In this document: positions 62,788 through 64,000 of the stretch, in pieces
Position numbering within the stretch: position 1 is the stretch's first letter
How the letters are laid out: every line of letters begins with the position of its first letter
NCBI GenBank assembly: GCA_964528445.1
Contig: CAZGSL010000007.1
Coordinates: forward strand, 1-64,000
From: JAXHMM01 sp964528445
GTDB taxonomy: Bacteria > Bacteroidota > Rhodothermia > Balneolales > Balneolaceae
Direction: 5' to 3'
Length of the DNA stretch: 64,000 nucleotides
Translations under genes and position numbers: made by a program
Notes under the pieces: model-generated
Seen by the model: the letters and a program-made list of their open reading frames with translations, nothing else
The model's database searches: none
What the model was told of the DNA's origin: nothing

Positions 62788-63813
62788 TTACCGCCTGGAA
62801 GGCATCAGCAGTTCCCTTCGCATGTCTGCCGGTTTTTGACATCCGGTCAGTAGAAGAATGGTCTCCAGATCGCTTTTCCATTCTCCGAACAGGTGTTCCA
62901 GTCCCGCCTGACCGTCCTCCACCACCGACTTGATGACGGGCTGGGCGGATGCAGTGAAGTCGGCACCGAGACAGAGCGCCTTGGCAATGTCGAAAGCACT
63001 GCGCACTCCTCCCGACCCGATCAGCTCAAATTCGTATGTTTTTTTGAGCGAAACCAGCTGGCGAATGGATTCGACCGTGGGTATCCCCCAGTTATCAAAA
63101 GAGTGACGGGCCTCGGAATTCCTGTGGCGCAAATTTTCAATGCGTGCCCAGCTGGTCCCTCCGGCACCGGCCGTATCAATGACCGAAACGCCCCTCTCCA
63201 GCAGACGCCTTCCCACCTCCCCGGAAATTCCGGCCCCGGTTTCCTTGACGATCACAGGACACTCGGTCTGCTCCACCAGCCGGGCAATACCCTCTTCCAC
63301 CCCGCGAAAATTGCGATCCCCCTCCGGCTGCATCAGCTCCTGCAGTGGATTGAGGTGAACGATCACCGCGTCAGCTTCAATGCTCTCGACCAACCGTTTT
63401 GCCTGGTCATCCGGAAGACCCCCGGCCAGCTGTGCCCCGCCAATGTTGGCGGCAATGAATGCCCCCGGCGCCTCCTCCCGTACCACCCCGAACGACGAAG
63501 TCTCTTCCGGATTTTCCAGCATGATTCGCTGGCTGCCCACTCCCATGGGCAGATTGTTGTTCTCACAAAACCTGGCGATGATCGCGTTCACAGCACCCGC
63601 ATCGGTATATCCCCCCGTCATGGAAGAGATAAAAAGAGGATAGGAAAAGGTTCGGTCCAGCAGCGTCGCCTCCGTGGAGATATCGTCCAAATTCAGCTCG
63701 GGCAAGGCATTGTGCCTCAGGCGGTATTCGTCAAAACCGGCAGGCTGGCGGTAGTCCACTTCCCCGGAGACGGTCAGCTCGACATGGTCCTTTTTTCGCT
63801 GTTTTATACTCAC
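62788..63813 (-). CDS. fni: Type 2 isopentenyl-diphosphate delta-isomerase
   Basis: An FMN- and NADPH-dependent enzyme that interconverts IPP and DMAPP. 341 residues with RKKDHVELTV at the N-terminus, SSMTGG, GVGSQR, the metal-binding NPLQE and the FMN-phosphate motif GSGGVRSAFD. GTG start at 63813. Followed by the prenyl synthase gene. Confidence 0.97.
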   Translation of the reverse strand: MSIKQRKKDHVELTVSGEVDYRQPAGFDEYRLRHNALPELNLDDISTEATLLDRTFSYPLFISSMTGGYTDAGAVNAIIARFCENNNLPMGVGSQRIMLENPEETSSFGVVREEAPGAFIAANIGGAQLAGGLPDDQAKRLVESIEADAVIVHLNPLQELMQPEGDRNFRGVEEGIARLVEQTECPVIVKETGAGISGEVGRRLLERGVSVIDTAGAGGTSWARIENLRHRNSEARHSFDNWGIPTVESIRQLVSLKKTYEFELIGSGGVRSAFDIAKALCLGADFTASAQPVIKSVVEDGQAGLEHLFGEWKSDLETILLLTGCQKPADMRRELLMPSRR

Positions 63814-63832
63814 GGATACTCCTCTCTGTTGA

Positions 63833-64000
63833 TCATATCATATAGGATCCGCCGTTGATATGAAAAGTGGATCCTGTCATGTGGGGAACCCTGCCTGAGG
63901 ATAGAAAAGCCACCAGTTCTCCCACCTCTTCCGGAGAGGTAATCTCGTCAAATGCCATCCCTCTCGTCAGGTACTCCTCTCCGTAGACTTCCACCGACTC
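63833..64000 (-). CDS. Short-chain dehydrogenase/reductase, C-terminal fragment (N-terminus off the right edge)
   Basis: Only the last 55 residues are visible. The ending SPEEVGELVAFLSSG, then MTGSTFHINGGSYM, is the standard SDR C-terminus (VAxxVxFLxS; TGxxxxVDGG type). The stop at 63833 is 19 bases before fni, so it heads this operon within the window. Catalytic Tyr-Lys not visible. Confidence 0.85.
   Translation of the reverse strand, partial: ESVEVYGEEYLTRGMAFDEITSPEEVGELVAFLSSGRVPHMTGSTFHINGGSYMI

Overview
The window looks like a chromosomal segment of a Gram-negative, outer-membrane-bearing bacterium of the Bacteroidota/Rhodothermota/Balneolota (FCB) side of the tree; a Balneola-like organism is my best inference. 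Supporting signs are a type IX secretion C-terminal sorting domain, a BamD lipoprotein, SurA-like chaperones, an ssb-gldE pair, a YaiO-type outer membrane barrel, Bacteroidetes-type LuxC/LuxE and GH3 proteins, weak Shine-Dalgarno sequences, frequent GTG/TTG starts, and GC content that looks like the mid-50s by eye. There is no phage, insertion sequence, CRISPR array or plasmid gene. It reads as core chromosome.

Region 1 (1-11.9 kb, minus strand) is a cobalamin acquisition and use locus. A cobalamin riboswitch leads btuF-btuC-btuD (binding lipoprotein, permease, ATPase). A second cobalamin riboswitch leads a BtuB-like TonB-dependent receptor. Next comes nrdJ, the adenosylcobalamin-dependent ribonucleotide reductase that consumes the vitamin. 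The 500-base gap before nrdJ is AT-rich and carries DnaA-box-like sites. A partial DUF885 peptidase-like gene closes the left edge.

Region 2 (12-27 kb) holds a membrane-anchored amidase, an aldo/keto reductase, a type IX-secreted lamin-tail protein, a dicarboxylate/glutamate symporter with a DUF92 protein, then plus-strand maf, a TPR protein, a secreted protein of the kind often labelled asparagine synthetase B, mazG, citrate synthase and a GH3 acyl-adenylating enzyme. Region 3 (27-37.6 kb, minus) holds leuS, a LuxC-LuxE fatty-acid-reductase pair, purB, an M48 metalloprotease lipoprotein, murB, gldE and ssb.

Region 4 (37.8-50 kb) has pncA and an MnmC-like FAD oxidoreductase on plus. The minus strand has tRNA-Ser(GGA), tonB, plsC, murQ, accC, a serine-less esterase-like protein and a phytoene/squalene synthase. 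After plus-strand purC comes a minus group: a membrane protein, a helical protein, an orphan nuoI and the der GTPase. Region 5 (50-64 kb) has a YaiO barrel protein and a tight six-gene plus-strand operon, tdk-nupC-PPIase lipoprotein-surA-moxR-vWA protein. It converges on a minus-strand operon running SDR-fni-prenyltransferase-bamD-nadD-LD-carboxypeptidase.

Several themes recur. B12 uptake supplies B12-dependent DNA precursor synthesis, and tdk/nupC, ssb and the Maf and MazG nucleotide-cleaning enzymes serve the same DNA economy. Envelope biogenesis is represented by murB, murQ, LD-carboxypeptidase, plsC, BamD and SurA. Isoprenoid and pigment supply is represented by fni, the prenyl synthase and crtB. 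The least explained items are the LuxE-LuxC pair, the DnaA-box region before nrdJ, the esterase-like protein with Asp at the nucleophile position, the moxR-vWA pair without a DUF58 gene, and the different leader layouts of the two riboswitches.
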